From Solirubrobacteraceae bacterium (GTDB lineage Bacteria > Actinomycetota > Thermoleophilia > Solirubrobacterales > Solirubrobacteraceae), in contig JAUJOF010000006.1 of the NCBI GenBank assembly GCA_030447785.1, positions 62,001-126,000 on the forward strand: DNA of 64,000 nt, in the 5' to 3' direction. The notes under the pieces were generated by a model that was not told the DNA's origin, did no database searches, and worked only from the letters and a program-made list of their open reading frames with translations. Made by a program: the position numbers and the translations under genes. This document shows, piece by piece, positions 25,577-34,758 of the stretch (positions within the stretch are counted from its first letter, which is position 1; the number at the start of each line of letters is the position of its first letter).

Positions 25577-26161
25577 TCATTTGCGGTGGGTCGGCCGCCA
25601 GATCACCGGCGGGCCGTGGGCGCCGCAGTCGGCGAGGGTGACCGTCGTCTCGTGGGGCCATGAGCGGCAGGTGGCGGTGAAGTTCGAGAGGTGGTCGTCG
25701 CCCGGCTCGAGCGTCACCCAGGCCAGCGGGCTTTCGTCGGTGGCCTGGCTGCCGGCTTGCTCCATGCGCGCTTCGAGCATGTGTCGCTCGGTTTCATCGA
25801 GGTACTGGCGCATGACCGACTGCCAGACGACGGTGAGGCGCCCGGGGTGAGGCTCGGCGAGACATCGCTCGACCCAGGCGACGGCGCCTGCTGTGTCGAC
25901 GACGGCGGGGTGTGACCGTGCTATCTCGATTGCACCCGTGACGCGCGCGAGCCGGTCGGGCTCGTCGGGCCAGATGTAGGACAGCAAGGTCAGCGTGCCC
26001 TCCTGCGTCGACAGGTCGATGGGTGCGGGGTCGCAACCGCGTCGCTCGCTCAGGCACAACAGGCCCTGTGCCACCGTGGGATCGCGGACGGGGAGCCCCT
26101 CCCACGGCTCCTCGAACGACAGGCGCGACGCCAGGTCGCCCAGTGGACGCCCTGCGACCAC
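25577..26161 (-). pseudogene. DUF2332-family gene, C-terminal part only
   Basis: About 194 residues match the C-terminal part of DUF2332: ERRGCDPAPIDLSTQEGTLT, LLSYIWPDEPDRLARVTGAI, VVWQSVMRQYLDETERHMLE, and HGPPVIWRPTHRK at the end. Full-length members are about 330 residues. The usual N-terminal region is absent in this frame, which is closed by a stop about 30 bases upstream of the GTG. Sequence upstream on the minus strand lacks the expected motifs, so this is a 5'-truncated copy. Confidence 0.6.
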
Positions 26162-26292
26162 GTAGCGGCGGCGGTCGAGGATCCCCGACCGGGCGCGTCA
26201 CCGGGCGGAGCGCGGTCGGGGCCGCGTGGCCGCAAGGCGGCTGGCCAGCACACAGCCGGCCGAGCCTGGCGCCCACGATGCATGGTGCAGGA

Positions 26293-26625
26293 TCAGCAGC
26301 CCACCCGGCCAAAGGTGATGGAGTGGCGCTCAGCGCTCACCTGGTATTCGTGGCCCATCGCGCCGTCTCGGTAGACGGCGCGCATGGCGAGCCCTTCCGC
26401 GCGTTCGAGGCTGACAAGCTCCAACCGCCGCTCGGATACGCCCAGCAAGTCGGCGAGCTCACCGCGCATCGCTTCGGCCAGGCCGGTCAAGTCGCGCTGG
26501 TTGAAGTCTGGTGGAGCGTCTGCGTGCTCGGAGCCGGTTTCCGGCCGGTGCTTCCGGGGGCGCGGGGACAACCAGGGCCGCGAAGAGGACGGCATGAGCA
26601 AGCGCTTGCGCGAGAGCGTTGACAT
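26293..26625 (-). CDS. Hypothetical protein
   Basis: The 110-residue ORF has a basic N-terminus and then a protein-like C-terminal half (RDLTGLAEAMRGELADLLGV, SERRLELVSLERAEGLAMRA, VYRDGAMGHEYQVS). I recognise no family. It lies beside truncated genes and could itself be a fragment. The first 35 residues also read as a signal-peptide-like segment in another frame, so the start is unsure. Confidence 0.35.
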   Translation of the reverse strand: MSTLSRKRLLMPSSSRPWLSPRPRKHRPETGSEHADAPPDFNQRDLTGLAEAMRGELADLLGVSERRLELVSLERAEGLAMRAVYRDGAMGHEYQVSAERHSITFGRVGC

Positions 26626-26760
26626 GGCGCGGCACGCTAGGCCGACCGTGACATAGCGCTGTTACGGGGCGGCCACTCGCGCGTTACGAAGCGGTGAAGA
26701 CCCCGGCGCCCGCCCCGTGTGACCAACCGCAGGGCCAGTGACCGCACGCCGGGTAGCTAT

Positions 26761-26803
26761 CGGCCACATGGCCGTGAACGAGCAGCCGGTGCCCGAGGTC
26801 ACC
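26761..26803. repeat. Partial copy of the dispersed intergenic repeat
   Basis: CGGCCACATGGCCG (26761-26774) and GCCCGAGGTCACC (26791-26803) are both identical to the copy at 15764-15805, with almost the same spacing (30 versus 29 bases between starts). It lies just downstream of the yihY-like stop codon, as read on the minus strand. Confidence 0.6.
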
Positions 26804-26814
26804 AGCTGAGCGGC

Positions 26815-27792
26815 TCAGTCCTCCTTGGCGGGCTGGCGCGGGGGCAGGAAGGGCTCCTGGTCTGGCGGCACGCCCTTGGCGATCTGCCGGCTGCGCTCGA
26901 GCTCGGCGTTGAGCTCGGCGCCGAACAGGAGCACGATGTTGGTCAGCCACAGCCACAGCAGGAAGACCACCACCCCGCCCAGAGAGCCGTAGGTGGCGTC
27001 GTAGGAGCCGAAGTTGGCGACATACAGCCCGAACAGGCCCGAGACCACGATCCAGCCGATCACCGCGGCGGCACCACCGGGGCTCAGCCAGCGAAAGCGC
27101 GGATGGCGCACGTTGGGCGACACGTGGTAGAGGCCGGCGACGATGCCCATGACGATGAGCAGCAGCACCGGCCACTTGGCGATGCCCCACACCGTGACCG
27201 CGGTGCCGCCCAGGCCGATGACGCTGCCGATCGCCTCGGCCACCGGGCCTGTGACCACCATGGCCATGAGCACCACGGCCAGAGCGAGGACCGCCAGCAC
27301 GGTCACGCCCACGCGCAGCGGCACCAGCTTCCACACCGAGCGGCCCTCCTCGACGTCCCAGACCGCGTCCGAGGCACGGAAGAAGGCGCCGATGTAGCCC
27401 GAGGCCGACCAGATGGCGCCCAGCAGGCCGAGCCCCAGCAGCGTTCCCGCCGCGCCCTGGTTGCGGACGATGCCCTCGATGGGGCCGCGGAACGTGTCGA
27501 CCGCCGAGCCGGGCGCCACCTGCTCGATGACCTGCAGCATGGTCTGGGTCGTGGTCTGCGCCTGACCGACCAGACCGAGGATCGAGACCAGCACGATCAG
27601 GCCGGGGAAGATGGCGAGAACGGCGTAGTAGGTCAGCGCCGCCGCCCAGTCGGTCAGGTTGTCCTCCTGGAACTCCTTGACCGTGCGCTTGAGCGTCGCC
27701 TTCCAGCCGCCGGCCGACAGATCGGTCGGACCCTCGGGAACGTCGCCGGCGGGGGGGCTTCCTGCCGGAGTGGCGGTCCGGGTCTCGGCCAT
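26815..27792 (-). CDS. YihY/virulence factor BrkB family inner-membrane protein
   Basis: The 325-residue protein has a hydrophilic N-terminus, then six or so TM segments in the order typical of YihY: DWAAALTYYAVLAIFPGLIV, GLLGAIWSASGYIGAFFRAS, LVPLRVGVTVLAVLALAVVL, a central WPVLLLIVMGIVAGLYHVSP, GGAAAVIGWIVVSGLFGLYV and GGVVVFLLWLWLTNIVLLFG. The C-terminal ELNAELERSR is also typical. The transport substrate, if any, is unknown. ATG 27792 gives the normal length. Confidence 0.88.
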   Translation of the reverse strand: MAETRTATPAGSPPAGDVPEGPTDLSAGGWKATLKRTVKEFQEDNLTDWAAALTYYAVLAIFPGLIVLVSILGLVGQAQTTTQTMLQVIEQVAPGSAVDTFRGPIEGIVRNQGAAGTLLGLGLLGAIWSASGYIGAFFRASDAVWDVEEGRSVWKLVPLRVGVTVLAVLALAVVLMAMVVTGPVAEAIGSVIGLGGTAVTVWGIAKWPVLLLIVMGIVAGLYHVSPNVRHPRFRWLSPGGAAAVIGWIVVSGLFGLYVANFGSYDATYGSLGGVVVFLLWLWLTNIVLLFGAELNAELERSRQIAKGVPPDQEPFLPPRQPAKED

Positions 27793-27919
27793 GGCGGCGG
27801 GCCTACCCGCCGTGCGCGCCAGCCCACCGTTCCAGGCGCGCGCGGACCACGTAGTCCCCATGCCGCCGGGCCGCTCGCTAGCGTTAGCGCGCTCTGTCAT
27901 CCAGATCCGGGAGTCGTCC

Positions 27920-28192
27920 ATGACCAAGCAGGACCTCGCGAAGGAGGTCGCCGACAAGGCCGATCTCGACCAGTCGGACGCCAAGCGGGCCGTCGATGCG
28001 GCGTTCGAGGCCATCACCCAGGAACTCGCCAAGGGCGGCGAGGTCTCCGTCTCCGGCTTCGGCAAGTTCAGCGTCAGCGAGCGCTCCGCGCGCGAGGGGC
28101 GCAACCCCGCCACGGGCGAGACGATCCAGATCGCCGCGAGCAAGGGCGCGAAGTTCTCGGCCGCCTCGGCGCTCAAGAAGGAGCTGAACTAG
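27920..28192 (+). CDS. hup: HU-family DNA-binding protein
   Basis: The 90-residue protein is a canonical HU: MTKQDLAKEVADKADLDQSD, GGEVSVSGFGKFSVSERSAR and the DNA-contacting arm EGRNPATGETIQIAASKGAK. It compacts the nucleoid and assists recombination and replication. Unlike mycobacterial HupB it has no basic C-terminal tail. GGGAG lies about seven bases before the ATG. Confidence 0.95.
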   Translation: MTKQDLAKEVADKADLDQSDAKRAVDAAFEAITQELAKGGEVSVSGFGKFSVSERSAREGRNPATGETIQIAASKGAKFSAASALKKELN

Positions 28193-28237
28193 GGCGGCAG
28201 AGAGGGCCGTCCGTTCGCCGGAGGCGCGCCCCGAGGT

Positions 28238-29083
28238 CTACTGCACCATCACGTCTGACAGGGCGGCCAGCTCCGCGATCACCCGCGAGAGCCGGCCACC
28301 CTGCCAGGCCAGCGGCGAGCTGCCCTCGTCCTCGACGACCAGCCGGGCGCCGGGCAGCAGCTCGGCGTAGAGGCGCGCGGTGGCCAGTGGGTGGGTCGGG
28401 TCCGCCTCGTCGCGGCTGCCCACCACCACCGCCGGCTGCGCGAGCCCGGTGAGGGCCTGCAGGTCGGGGATGGCCCGCGAGCGCGGCACCGCCTCCAGCG
28501 CGTCGGCCACCGCGTCCGGGTGCTCGTGGCGGCTCAGGCGCTGGCGGATGACGCGCGTCACGGTCTCGCGCCACTCCTCGGGCATCGACGAGAAGTCACC
28601 GGCGGCCAGGAAGCCGTCGACGCCGCCCTCGCGCAGTCCCGCGGCCAGGCGATCCCACATGGCCAGGCGCTGGGGGTCGGTGGTCGCCTCGGGCACGTAT
28701 GCCGGGGTGATCACCACCAGGCCGGCCACCCGTTCGGGGTGGTCCAGGGCCAGGCGCAGGAGCGTGTGCGCCCCCATGGAGGCGCCGGCCAGCACCGCAC
28801 GCTCCAGGCCGCGATCGTCCAGAACGGCCAGCAGGTCGCCGGCCAGCGCGTCGTAGCTGTAGTCACCGGACGGGGGCGGCGCGGAGGCGCCGTGGCCGCG
28901 CGCGTCGTAGGCCATGACGCGATGGCCGGCGCGCTCCAGCCTGCGCGAGCCCATCACGACGTAGCGCCGCGTCGCGGTGAGGGCGTGCGCCAGCACGACG
29001 GGGGGACCCTCCCCCGCCTCCTCGACGGCCAGCGCGGTGCCGTCGGGCGCGGCGACGGTCAGCTCGGGCCCAGCCCTATCCAA
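28238..29083 (-). CDS. Alpha/beta hydrolase
   Basis: The protein has [29 protein letters not shown], the nucleophile elbow [15 protein letters not shown] (Ser), [13 protein letters not shown] with the probable acid, and a C-terminal [10 protein letters not shown] where a catalytic His would be expected but is not seen. Loss of the GH motif at the end questions activity. The only candidate start upstream of the first strand is TTG at 29083, preceded by GGGGG; no ATG or GTG fits. The neighbouring thioredoxin gene starts 18 bases away on the other strand. Confidence 0.75.
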   Translation of the reverse strand: MDRAGPELTVAAPDGTALAVEEAGEGPPVVLAHALTATRRYVVMGSRRLERAGHRVMAYDARGHGASAPPPSGDYSYDALAGDLLAVLDDRGLERAVLAGASMGAHTLLRLALDHPERVAGLVVITPAYVPEATTDPQRLAMWDRLAAGLREGGVDGFLAAGDFSSMPEEWRETVTRVIRQRLSRHEHPDAVADALEAVPRSRAIPDLQALTGLAQPAVVVGSRDEADPTHPLATARLYAELLPGARLVVEDEGSSPLAWQGGRLSRVIAELAALSDVMVQ

Positions 29084-29101
29084 ACCCCCGCGCTGTCCCT
29101 G

Positions 29102-29832
29102 ATGGACGTCACCGAGGCGGACTTCCAGGCGGAGGTCCTGGACCGCTCCCACCAGCTTCCGGTGGTCGTCGACTTCTGGGCGGCCTGGTGCGGTCCCTGT
29201 CGCCAACTCACCCCGTGCTCGAGCAGGCCGCCGCCCAGCGCGACGGCCAGGTCGTGCTGGCCAAGGTCGACACCGACGCCAACCAGCGCCTGGCCGCCGC
29301 CCACCGCATCCAGGGCATCCCCGCCGTGAAGGCCTTCCGCGAGGGGCGCGTGGTCGACGAGTTCACCGGCGCCCGGCCGCCCGCCGAAGTGACGCGCTTC
29401 TTCGACGCGCTCGTGCCCTCGGAGGCCGACGCCCTCGTGGCCGCCGGCGACGAGGACTCGCTGCGCCGTGCGCTCGAGCTGGAGCCCAACCGCAGCGACG
29501 CCGCCGTGGCGCTGGCCGGGCTGCTGCACCGCCGCGGGGAGCGCGAGGAGGCCGCGGGGCTGCTGACCAACGCGACAGGCTTCGCCGCCGAGGGCCTGGC
29601 CGCGCGCCTGCGTCTGGAGGACTCCCGTGACCCATCACTCGCCGACGCCTTTGCCGCGCTGGACGCCGGGGACACCGAGCGGGGCATCGACCTGCTGCTC
29701 GCCGCCCTGCCCACAACGGATGGCCGTCAGGACGACGTTCGACGCGTGGTGGTCGGGGTGCTGGATGGGCTAGGAGTCGACCACCCGCTTGCGCGCGACG
29801 CCCGCCGCCGGCTGGCCGCCGCGCTCTACTGA
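29102..29832 (+). pseudogene. CnoX/YbbN-like thioredoxin-TPR protein, one-base frame break
   Basis: From the ATG at 29102 the frame encodes [20 protein letters not shown] and the active site [10 protein letters not shown], then is lost at a CCCC run near 29211-29214. The next frame continues exactly as expected: [40 protein letters not shown], and a C-terminal TPR-like part (LELEPNRSDAAVALAGLLHR). Adding one base restores a protein of about 243 residues. Such proteins are thioredoxin-fold chaperones. Either decay or a sequencing indel could explain it. Confidence 0.75.
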
Positions 29833-30635
29833 GCGCTCGCCCGGTCGCCCATGGCGTGCTCGCGCACGAGTGCGGCCGCGCGCTCGGGCTCCTCCCAGAA
29901 GAACAGGTGGCCGGCGCCCTGGAAGGTCTCCAGCCGCGCCCCGGGCACCACCTCGGCGATCATCTCGCCGTTGCGCACGTCGAGCATACGGTCCTCCGTG
30001 CCGTGGAGCACCAGCGTGGGCACCTCCAGCGACGTCAGCCGATCGGCCGCCTGGAAGTCGCCGATGGCCTGCAGCTGGAGGAGGGTCACCGCCAACGCCA
30101 CCGGGCGCTGGGCGGCGCTGGCCTGCCACTCCTCCCAGCGCCCCTCGCCGGCGCGGAAGCTCTCCGAGAGGTTGACCTCGAAGCCGTTGCGAAGCGCCCG
30201 CTCGCGATCTCCGGACATCACGGCCTCGCTGATCTCTTGCTGGACCGCGGGCGCGGTGAAGATCGAGCGCGGCCCGCCGAACATCGTGCAGCCCAACGAC
30301 AGCGTGAGCACCACCTCGGGGTGGCCGAGCGCGAGCTCCTGGGCGACCATGCCGCCCATGGAGATGCCCAGGACGTGGGCGCCCTGGAGCCCGAGTGCAC
30401 GCACGAGCCCGGCGGCGTCGTCGGCCAGCTGGGCGAGCGTGAAGGGCCCCTCGACACGGCTCGAGCGTCCCGTCCCGCGGTGGTCGTAGGCGATCACGTC
30501 GAAGTCGCGCGCGAGCGCCTCCAGGAAGGGCTCGCCCCAGTGGCCGCTGTGGCCGCTGAGACCCTGGATGAGCAGTAGCGGCTCGCCGACGCCGCGGCGC
30601 TCTACGTGCAGGCTGCGCCCGTCGACCTCGATCAT
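29826..30635 (-). CDS. Alpha/beta hydrolase with complete catalytic triad
   Basis: The 269-residue protein has LLLIQGLSGHSGHW (oxyanion region), VIAYDHRGTGRSSRV, the nucleophile elbow VLGISMGGMVAQELA (Ser), LHGTEDRMLDVRNG (Asp) and GAGHLFFWEEPE (His). It resembles 3-oxoadipate enol-lactonase or esterase members, but the substrate is open. It is convergent with the thioredoxin gene, overlapping by seven bases. Confidence 0.85.
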   Translation of the reverse strand: MIEVDGRSLHVERRGVGEPLLLIQGLSGHSGHWGEPFLEALARDFDVIAYDHRGTGRSSRVEGPFTLAQLADDAAGLVRALGLQGAHVLGISMGGMVAQELALGHPEVVLTLSLGCTMFGGPRSIFTAPAVQQEISEAVMSGDRERALRNGFEVNLSESFRAGEGRWEEWQASAAQRPVALAVTLLQLQAIGDFQAADRLTSLEVPTLVLHGTEDRMLDVRNGEMIAEVVPGARLETFQGAGHLFFWEEPERAAALVREHAMGDRASAQ

Positions 30636-30687
30636 GGCCGCCGGACCCTACAGGGCCCGGGGACCGGGGTCAGCAGCCTAGTGGTCC

Positions 30688-31746
30688 CTAGAGCGGCAGC
30701 GCGAGCTGGTCGACGGCCGGCGCCGCGTCCGCAGCGCCCGCGAAGGCGGCCACCCGAACGCCCAGCAGGCGCACGGGGCGCGCCGGTGCGTAGGCGCGCA
30801 GCAGGGCGGCGGCGACGTCGGCCACCACCCGGGGCTCGTTCGTGGCCGTGGGCAGCGTGCGCGCGCGGGTGACCGTCGTGAAGTCACCGAGGCGCACCTT
30901 GATGGCCACGGTGCGCCCGCGGCGCTGCTGGCGGGCCAGGCGCTCGCACAACTCGCCGGCCAGGCGGCGCAGGATCGCCTCCTGCTCGCTCCCGTCGGCC
31001 ACGTCGACGTCGAAGGTGCGCTCGCGCGACTCGGAGACCGCGATGCGCACCGCGCTGACCGTGGCCGAGCCGCGTAGCTGCCCGCGGGCGCGCAGGTCTC
31101 GCCCGTGGTTGGCGCCGAAACGCGCGCACAGCACCTCCTCGTCGGCATCCCCCAGCGCAGCCAGCGTGGCGATGCCCATGGCGGCCAGCCGCGCGACGGT
31201 CTTTGGCCCCACGCCCGGCACCAGCCCCGGCGAGGCCGCGGCGAAGCGCGCGCAGGCCTCCTCGCGGCTGAGCACGACGAAGCCACGTGGCTTCTCGGCG
31301 TCGGAGGCGATCTTGGCCACCAGCCGGTTGGGGCCGATGCCCACCGACGCGGTCAGGCCCGTACGCGCGTGGATCTGCGCCACCAGGCGGCGCATCGCCG
31401 CGCGCGGGGCCACGAGCCCGTCGAGGTCGAGGTAGGCCTCGTCCAGGCCCACCACCTCGACGGCGTCGACCTGGCCGCGAACCAGCTGCATGACCTGCGC
31501 AGAGGCGGCGCGGTAGGCGGCGAAGTCGGGCGGGACGAGCACGGCCTGGGGGCACAGGCGCCGGGCCCGCGAGGTGGGCATGGCCGAGCCGACGCCGAAG
31601 GCCCGCGCCTCGTAGGAGGCGGTGGTGACCACCGCCCGCGGCCCGCTGCCCGAGACGATGACCGGCAGGCCGCGCAACTCGGGCCGGCGGCCCACTTCCA
31701 CGCTGGCGTAGAAGGCGTCGACGTCGAGGTGGGCGATGCAGGGCAT
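30688..31746 (-). CDS. dinB: DNA polymerase IV (Y-family)
   Basis: The 352-residue protein starts AHLDVDAFYASVEVGRRPEL with catalytic Asp8 and Asp10. It has VVTTASYEARAFGVGSAMPT, VEVVGLDEAYLDLDG (third acidic residue), the thumb ASVGIGPNRLVAKIASDAEK, and a little-finger domain with RERTFDVDVAD. The extreme C-terminus QLALPL is a good beta-clamp binding motif. It performs translesion synthesis. No LexA box was evident upstream. Confidence 0.93.
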   Translation of the reverse strand: MPCIAHLDVDAFYASVEVGRRPELRGLPVIVSGSGPRAVVTTASYEARAFGVGSAMPTSRARRLCPQAVLVPPDFAAYRAASAQVMQLVRGQVDAVEVVGLDEAYLDLDGLVAPRAAMRRLVAQIHARTGLTASVGIGPNRLVAKIASDAEKPRGFVVLSREEACARFAAASPGLVPGVGPKTVARLAAMGIATLAALGDADEEVLCARFGANHGRDLRARGQLRGSATVSAVRIAVSESRERTFDVDVADGSEQEAILRRLAGELCERLARQQRRGRTVAIKVRLGDFTTVTRARTLPTATNEPRVVADVAAALLRAYAPARPVRLLGVRVAAFAGAADAAPAVDQLALPL

Positions 31747-31805
31747 GCGGGCGGGGCTCCACCCAGCAGGATGACGCCCGCCCCGGCGGTGCGCCCTACA
31801 CGCTC

Positions 31806-32795
31806 CTATTCCTCGACCGCGGCGACCCAGACGCGACCGGTGGAGCCGAAGCCCAGGTCGCGCTTGGTGCGATAGGCCAGATCGAACTCGCGGTTGCCCG
31901 AGTAGGGCCCGCGATCGATGACCGGAACGGTGACGGTCTCGTCGCCGTGGCGCAGGGTCACCCGGGTGCCGCAAGGCAGCCACCGGTGGGCCACGCCCTC
32001 GATGCTGGCGCTCATGGTCTTCCCGCAGGCGGTGCGCCGGCCGTAGAAGCCGGGGCCGTACCAGGAGGCTCGAGCGGGGCGCTGGAAAGCCATGAAGCCG
32101 GCGTCGTTGGCTGCCGGGCTGTTGGCCTCGTCCCCGGTGAAGACCACCCGCACGCGCACGGCGCTGGGGCTCGGGCTGGGGCGCTGGTAGCGCAGCGTGT
32201 AGCGCCCGCCCGCGCGCGTGGCGGCGGTGTCCACGGTGTCCCAGCCCCCGCCGTCGTGGCGCTGCAGCTCGACCTTGCGGCCCTCCCAACCCGGGCGCAG
32301 CTCGCCGCGGATGGAGGCGGCGCGCCCCGCACGCACGGCCAGGCCGTCGGCGGAGGCGCGCAGCTGAGGCAGGATGCGCACGAGCGCGGCCTCGCTGGAG
32401 CGCTCGGCGGCGATGCCCTCGCCCGCCGCGGCCGTGCGAGCGGCCTCGCGCCCCAGGACGACGCGCGCCTCGCCGGTGCGCCGCAGCGGGTCCGCGCTGA
32501 GGCGGAAGCGGCCGTCCTCGTCGGTGGTGTCCGTGTCCACCACGCGCCACTCGCCGGTCTGGACCGGGCGGTAGAGCAGGCTCACGGTTGCCTCGTCGCC
32601 GCCGGCCACGCGGCCGCGCATCGCGACCGGGTCGCCGTAGCGGATGTGGGTGTCCTCCAGCGCGGCCCTCACGCGGCCGTCGCCTTGCGAGCCGGACTGT
32701 GCTGCGGCGGGTGCGCCCGCGGCCAGGGCGCTGGTGGTGGCCAGCGCGCCCAGCGTCACGCCGGCGCGCAGCGGACGCGTCATCTGCGACCTCAC
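31806..32795 (-). CDS. Secreted protein with Ig-like region and C-terminal RlpA/3D-type double-psi barrel
   Basis: The 329-residue product has a Sec signal (LGALATTSALAAGAPAAAQ), two beta-rich Ig-like repeats (about 40-230), and a C-terminal RlpA-like domain: ASWYGPGFYGRRTACGKTMS, WLPCGTRVTLRHGDETVTVP, and VIDRGPYSGNREFDLAYRT. Such domains occur in lytic transglycosylases and other peptidoglycan-active proteins. The GTG at 32795 has AGGAGG eight bases upstream; an internal ATG at 32783 is possible. The gene is preceded by a c-di-AMP riboswitch, matching the habit of actinobacterial cell-wall hydrolase genes. Its TAG is followed by GAGCGTGTAG. Confidence 0.87.
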   Translation of the reverse strand: MRSQMTRPLRAGVTLGALATTSALAAGAPAAAQSGSQGDGRVRAALEDTHIRYGDPVAMRGRVAGGDEATVSLLYRPVQTGEWRVVDTDTTDEDGRFRLSADPLRRTGEARVVLGREAARTAAAGEGIAAERSSEAALVRILPQLRASADGLAVRAGRAASIRGELRPGWEGRKVELQRHDGGGWDTVDTAATRAGGRYTLRYQRPSPSPSAVRVRVVFTGDEANSPAANDAGFMAFQRPARASWYGPGFYGRRTACGKTMSASIEGVAHRWLPCGTRVTLRHGDETVTVPVIDRGPYSGNREFDLAYRTKRDLGFGSTGRVWVAAVEE

Positions 32796-32809
32796 AGGAG
32801 GGTCCTCCT
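32796..32809 (-). promoter_or_regulatory. Self-complementary Shine-Dalgarno before the RlpA-like gene
   Basis: Read on the minus strand the leader contains AGGAGG-AC-CCTCCT immediately before the GTG. The ribosome site can pair with its own downstream complement, so translation could be switched by folding. It lies directly after the riboswitch aptamer. Confidence 0.5.
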
Positions 32810-32819
32810 CGGTTTGCGG

Positions 32820-32966
32820 TCCGCCTACGGGGTGAGCTGACGGGCTCGCGCCGGGATGGCGCTACCGCGGCAGCAGCCGCGGATTCGCCCCGTACCGGCC
32901 GGATGGCCGGTGAGTGGGTCCCCCGCTCGCCGGCGCATCGGGGCACCGGCGACTCGGCAAGTCGAA
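32820..32966 (-). ncRNA. c-di-AMP (ydaO-yuaA type) riboswitch
   Basis: The minus-strand leader has the conserved blocks of this class in order: TGCCGAGTCGCC, GAGCGGGGGACCCAC, GGGGCGAATCC, a variable GC-rich stem, GAGCCCGTCAGCTCACCCC and GTAGGCG, which closes the first stem with the 5' block. The class binds c-di-AMP and usually controls wall-remodelling or osmolyte genes; here an RlpA-like gene begins 25 bases downstream. Boundaries are approximate because no folding could be run. Confidence 0.88.
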
Positions 32967-33052
32967 CGACCGCTGGCACAGTAGGCGCGGCGGCCTGTGC
33001 CCTGCGTGACGTTGCTCACAGCCGTGGCTATGGGACAGAGGCCGGGCCGGCT

Positions 33053-34192
33053 TCAGGGCACGCCGATGCGCGGCGTCCCGGCCACCAGCTGGGCCGCCAG
33101 GAGCGCGTACACCCCCGGCCAGCGCGAGGCGCCCGCGCCGGCGTCGGGCACGTCCTCGTCGCGCGCCTCGCGGGCGCGGGCCAGCAGCTCGTCCACCGCG
33201 TCGAGCACCGGGTCCTCGCCGAGGTGCTGGCAGGCCAGGCGGGCCAGCGCGATGGCCTCGTCGGGGTCGCCGGTGCGGAAGGTCTGCTGCACCGCCGCCG
33301 CGGTGTAGGCCACTGCGCGCTGAGCCTCCAAGCGCGGGGCGGGGGGCGGACCCGGCGGCGGCCCGAGGTCCAGCGGCTCCTGGCCGGCCACCAGGCGCGC
33401 GAGCTGGCCGCCCGCCATGGCCCGCAAAGCCTCGGCGCCCAGACCGACCTCCGCGGCGGGGCGCACGGTGGCGATGGCCGCGAAGCGCGCGCTGCCGTAG
33501 GGCATGTCGCTGGCGTGCAGGATGCGTGCCGGGGGGATGGTGGCGCAGAGCTGCAGCAGGTCCCCGACCTGCCACCACGCGGTGTCGAAGTAGAGGTTGG
33601 ACAGCTCAGCCGCCGGACCGGCCAGCAGCCCGAGGTCGCTGATCCCCGCGTGCGCGAGGATGATCGCCGCGCGCGGGTGTTTGCGGGCCAGGTCGACGGC
33701 CGCCTCGCCCAGGCGTGGGATGCCCCGGCCGGCGTGGAAGAGCACGATGGCGCCGGCCTCATGGGCCAGGGCGACAAGGTCGGCGACCACCGGATGGGGC
33801 AGCCCGAAGGCGTCGCTGCGCGGGTGCAGCTTGATGCCGGCCGCCCCGGCCTCCAGGCCGCGGCGGGCCTCCTCCAGCGCGCCCGGCGTGTCGGGCTTGA
33901 CGCGCACGAGCGCCACGAGCCGCCCGCCCGACTCACGCGCGGCGGCCAGCGCGGCATCGTTGGCCGCGCCGTAGCCTTCGGGCTCGTGCATCGGAAAGGC
34001 CAGGGCGCGCTGATGGCCGGCGCGGTCCAGGCCGGCGAGCAGCTCGCCGGGCGTGGCGGTCAGCCCGTCGGGGTCGTTGAACCCGATGTGGGTGTGGGCG
34101 TCAAACCACGCGATCTCCCCCGGTATGACCTCCAGCACGTGCTCGTAGAGGGCGCGGACGAGCTCGTCGTGAGGATCACCGGGGACGGGCAA
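33053..34192 (-). CDS. Amidohydrolase (TIM-barrel metal-dependent hydrolase)
   Basis: The 379-residue protein begins its barrel with WFDAHTHIGFNDPDG (metal-binding His-x-His). It has AGIKLHPRSDAFGLPHP, GAIVLFHAGRG, AIILAHAGISDLG and ILHASDMPYGSARF with the late Asp. This is the amidohydrolase_2-like arrangement; members include decarboxylases and hydrolases. The last 90 residues are a helical extension. The substrate is unknown. Confidence 0.85.
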   Translation of the reverse strand: MPVPGDPHDELVRALYEHVLEVIPGEIAWFDAHTHIGFNDPDGLTATPGELLAGLDRAGHQRALAFPMHEPEGYGAANDAALAAARESGGRLVALVRVKPDTPGALEEARRGLEAGAAGIKLHPRSDAFGLPHPVVADLVALAHEAGAIVLFHAGRGIPRLGEAAVDLARKHPRAAIILAHAGISDLGLLAGPAAELSNLYFDTAWWQVGDLLQLCATIPPARILHASDMPYGSARFAAIATVRPAAEVGLGAEALRAMAGGQLARLVAGQEPLDLGPPPGPPPAPRLEAQRAVAYTAAAVQQTFRTGDPDEAIALARLACQHLGEDPVLDAVDELLARAREARDEDVPDAGAGASRWPGVYALLAAQLVAGTPRIGVP

Positions 34193-34341
34193 GGGCGAGA
34201 CGCTAGCTCGCCTGCGCCGCCGGCGGGCCCCACCCAGTGTTTTTGTTACACGTCGGATCGACGGCGATCCTCCGGTTGGGCCGGATGCCCCGACGGGGCA
34301 GAAGGACCGGAAGGGAAGGGGCGCCGGGTACGCTCGCGGGC

Positions 34342-34755
34342 GTGAAGCGCACCCTGTCCGCCCTCCTGCTGATCGTGGTCGTCGCGGCCGGGGTGGTCGC
34401 GGGACTGGCCTTCTTCACCGCCCGCGACCAGTCGACCGTGGCGACCCCGCAGGCCGGGCCCGGCCGCCCGGCCGGCGAGCTGCCGACGGGCGTGGAGCAG
34501 CCCGCGCCTGGCAACGTGCTGCTGGTGGCCTCCGATCCGGCCGAGCTCGAGGCGCTGCGCGACCTGGGCGACCGCGTGGCCGGGGAGCCCACCGAGGCGC
34601 TGCGGGCCGCGGGTCAGGCCGTGCTGGTCGAGGAGGCCACCGGCGTGGAGGGAGTGCGGGCCTTCGCGGCCGGGCGCACCGTGAGGGCCTCCGGCGCCGA
34701 TGACCCGGCGCTGCGCGAGTTCGTCGAGGCGTGGCTCGGGCGCGTGGAGGGCTGA
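34342..34755 (+). CDS. Single-TM extracytoplasmic protein, unknown
   Basis: The 137-residue product (GTG start) has an N-terminal TM or signal anchor (LSALLLIVVVAAGVVAGLAFF), a Pro-rich linker, and a small domain with GNVLLVASDPAELEALRDLG and QAVLVEEATGVEGVRAFAAG. It sits directly before nadE with only three bases between, so the two are probably cotranscribed. No family is recognised. Confidence 0.6.
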   Translation: MKRTLSALLLIVVVAAGVVAGLAFFTARDQSTVATPQAGPGRPAGELPTGVEQPAPGNVLLVASDPAELEALRDLGDRVAGEPTEALRAAGQAVLVEEATGVEGVRAFAAGRTVRASGADDPALREFVEAWLGRVEG

Positions 34756-34758
34756 GCC

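Noticed and set aside
31747-31805. LexA/SOS box upstream of dinB
   Set aside because: No palindromic GAAC-type or other SOS-like site is visible in the short upstream gap.
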